Shown: positions 5,405-5,754 of the stretch, piece after piece
How the letters are laid out: each line of letters starts with the position of its first letter
How positions within the stretch are numbered: the first letter of the stretch is position 1
NCBI GenBank assembly: GCA_011523485.1
Contig: WTGR01000936.1
Location: 1-5,754, forward strand
Direction: 5' to 3'
From: Acidobacteriota bacterium
GTDB taxonomy: Bacteria; Acidobacteriota; Vicinamibacteria; Vicinamibacterales; UBA8438
Length of the DNA stretch: 5,754 bases
The notes under the pieces: generated by a model
What the model was told of the DNA's origin: nothing
Seen by the model: only the letters and a program-made list of their open reading frames with translations
Database searches by the model: none
Position numbers and translations under genes: made by a program

Positions 5405-5754
5405 CTAGGGAGCCTCGTCGGCCACCGTGAACACGAAGATCCCGTGCCCGCCGGCGGGGCGCCGCTTCTCCGGCGTCAACTGCCCGGAGATGCCGCTCCA
5501 CAGCGAAGGGTCCGTCCCGACCGGAATCGCCAGGTACTGCCGCCCCTCCACCGCGTAGGTGATGGGGAACCCGGAAACGGAGCTCGGCATCCGGGTCCTG
5601 AACAGGATCTCTCCCGACCGCGCGTCGTGCACGTACAGGTTCCGATCCCAGTCGCCGACGACCACCAGGCCGCCGCCCGTCGTCAGCACGGCGCTGTCCA
5701 TGGCGGTGCGGGTCCGGTGGCGCCACAGCACGTTGCCGTCGACGTCGATGGCGA
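5405..5754 (-). CDS. PQQ-binding beta-propeller dehydrogenase (quinoprotein alcohol dehydrogenase family), C-terminal fragment
   Basis: The gene runs off the right edge and only its last 115 or so codons are present. They contain final propeller blades typical of PQQ-dependent alcohol dehydrogenases: AIDVDGNVLWRHRTRT, then LTTGGGLVVVGDWDRNLYVH, DARSGEILFRTRMPSSVSG, FPITYAVEGRQYLAIPVG and a short C-terminus GGHGIFVFTVADEAP before a TAG stop. These enzymes sit in the periplasm and oxidise alcohols or sugars using pyrroloquinoline quinone, passing electrons to cytochrome c. The cofactor and calcium ligands lie upstream of the window, so the exact substrate and subfamily cannot be judged. No cytochrome c domain follows the propeller in this part. 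The frame is continuous from base 5752 with no start needed inside the window. It lies upstream of, and on the same strand as, the secreted hydrolase. Confidence 0.85.
   Translation of the reverse strand, partial: AIDVDGNVLWRHRTRTAMDSAVLTTGGGLVVVGDWDRNLYVHDARSGEILFRTRMPSSVSGFPITYAVEGRQYLAIPVGTDPSLWSGISGQLTPEKRRPAGGHGIFVFTVADEAP

Overview
The window is high-GC bacterial DNA, probably from a member of the Acidobacteriota or a similar environmental lineage. That placement is an inference. It rests on an alternative complex III subunit (ActF), a PQQ-type quinoprotein dehydrogenase, a lipoprotein signal with a CGG-type lipobox, and small toxin-antitoxin-like gene pairs packed between metabolic genes. 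There is no rRNA or other marker to confirm it. No tRNA, rRNA, CRISPR array, transposase or phage gene was recognised.

Layout, plus strand (1-3160): the C-terminal half of actF (respiratory quinol oxidation) enters from the left edge and ends at 624. A 263-base gap carries a 9-base tandem repeat and a possible promoter just before the next gene. Then comes a two-gene operon, 888-3160, joined by an ATGA overlap. The first gene encodes an unusual 628-residue protein: a unique N-terminus, two identical 211-residue repeats that each end in a HEPN-like R-x4-H motif, and a C-terminal tail resembling the small antitoxins found next to PIN toxins. The second encodes a complete VapC-like PIN ribonuclease with its acidic active-site residues. 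The repeat is an exact 633-base tandem duplication flanked by 5 bases of microhomology (AGCTG), so it is very recent or an assembly artefact. The operon's central part looks lower in GC than its neighbours, which suggests acquisition.

Layout, minus strand (5754-3279, read right to left): the C-terminal end of a PQQ beta-propeller dehydrogenase comes first, then a secreted alpha/beta-hydrolase. Next is a small helical protein overlapping (GTGA) a MNT-like nucleotidyltransferase whose C-terminus is frameshifted at a G-run. Last is a wrecked SGNH/GDSL esterase lipoprotein that keeps only its signal peptide and its C-terminal D-x-x-H block. The two strands converge at 3161-3278, where I see no gene and no convincing terminator.

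The best candidate for something undescribed is the 888-3160 operon: a HEPN-like, internally duplicated protein apparently fused to the antitoxin of a PIN toxin, so that two RNase-type folds sit in one toxin-antitoxin or defence-like unit. Several indels in the adjacent minus-strand genes mean that either this accessory stretch is decaying or the assembly is locally unreliable. Raw reads would distinguish these.
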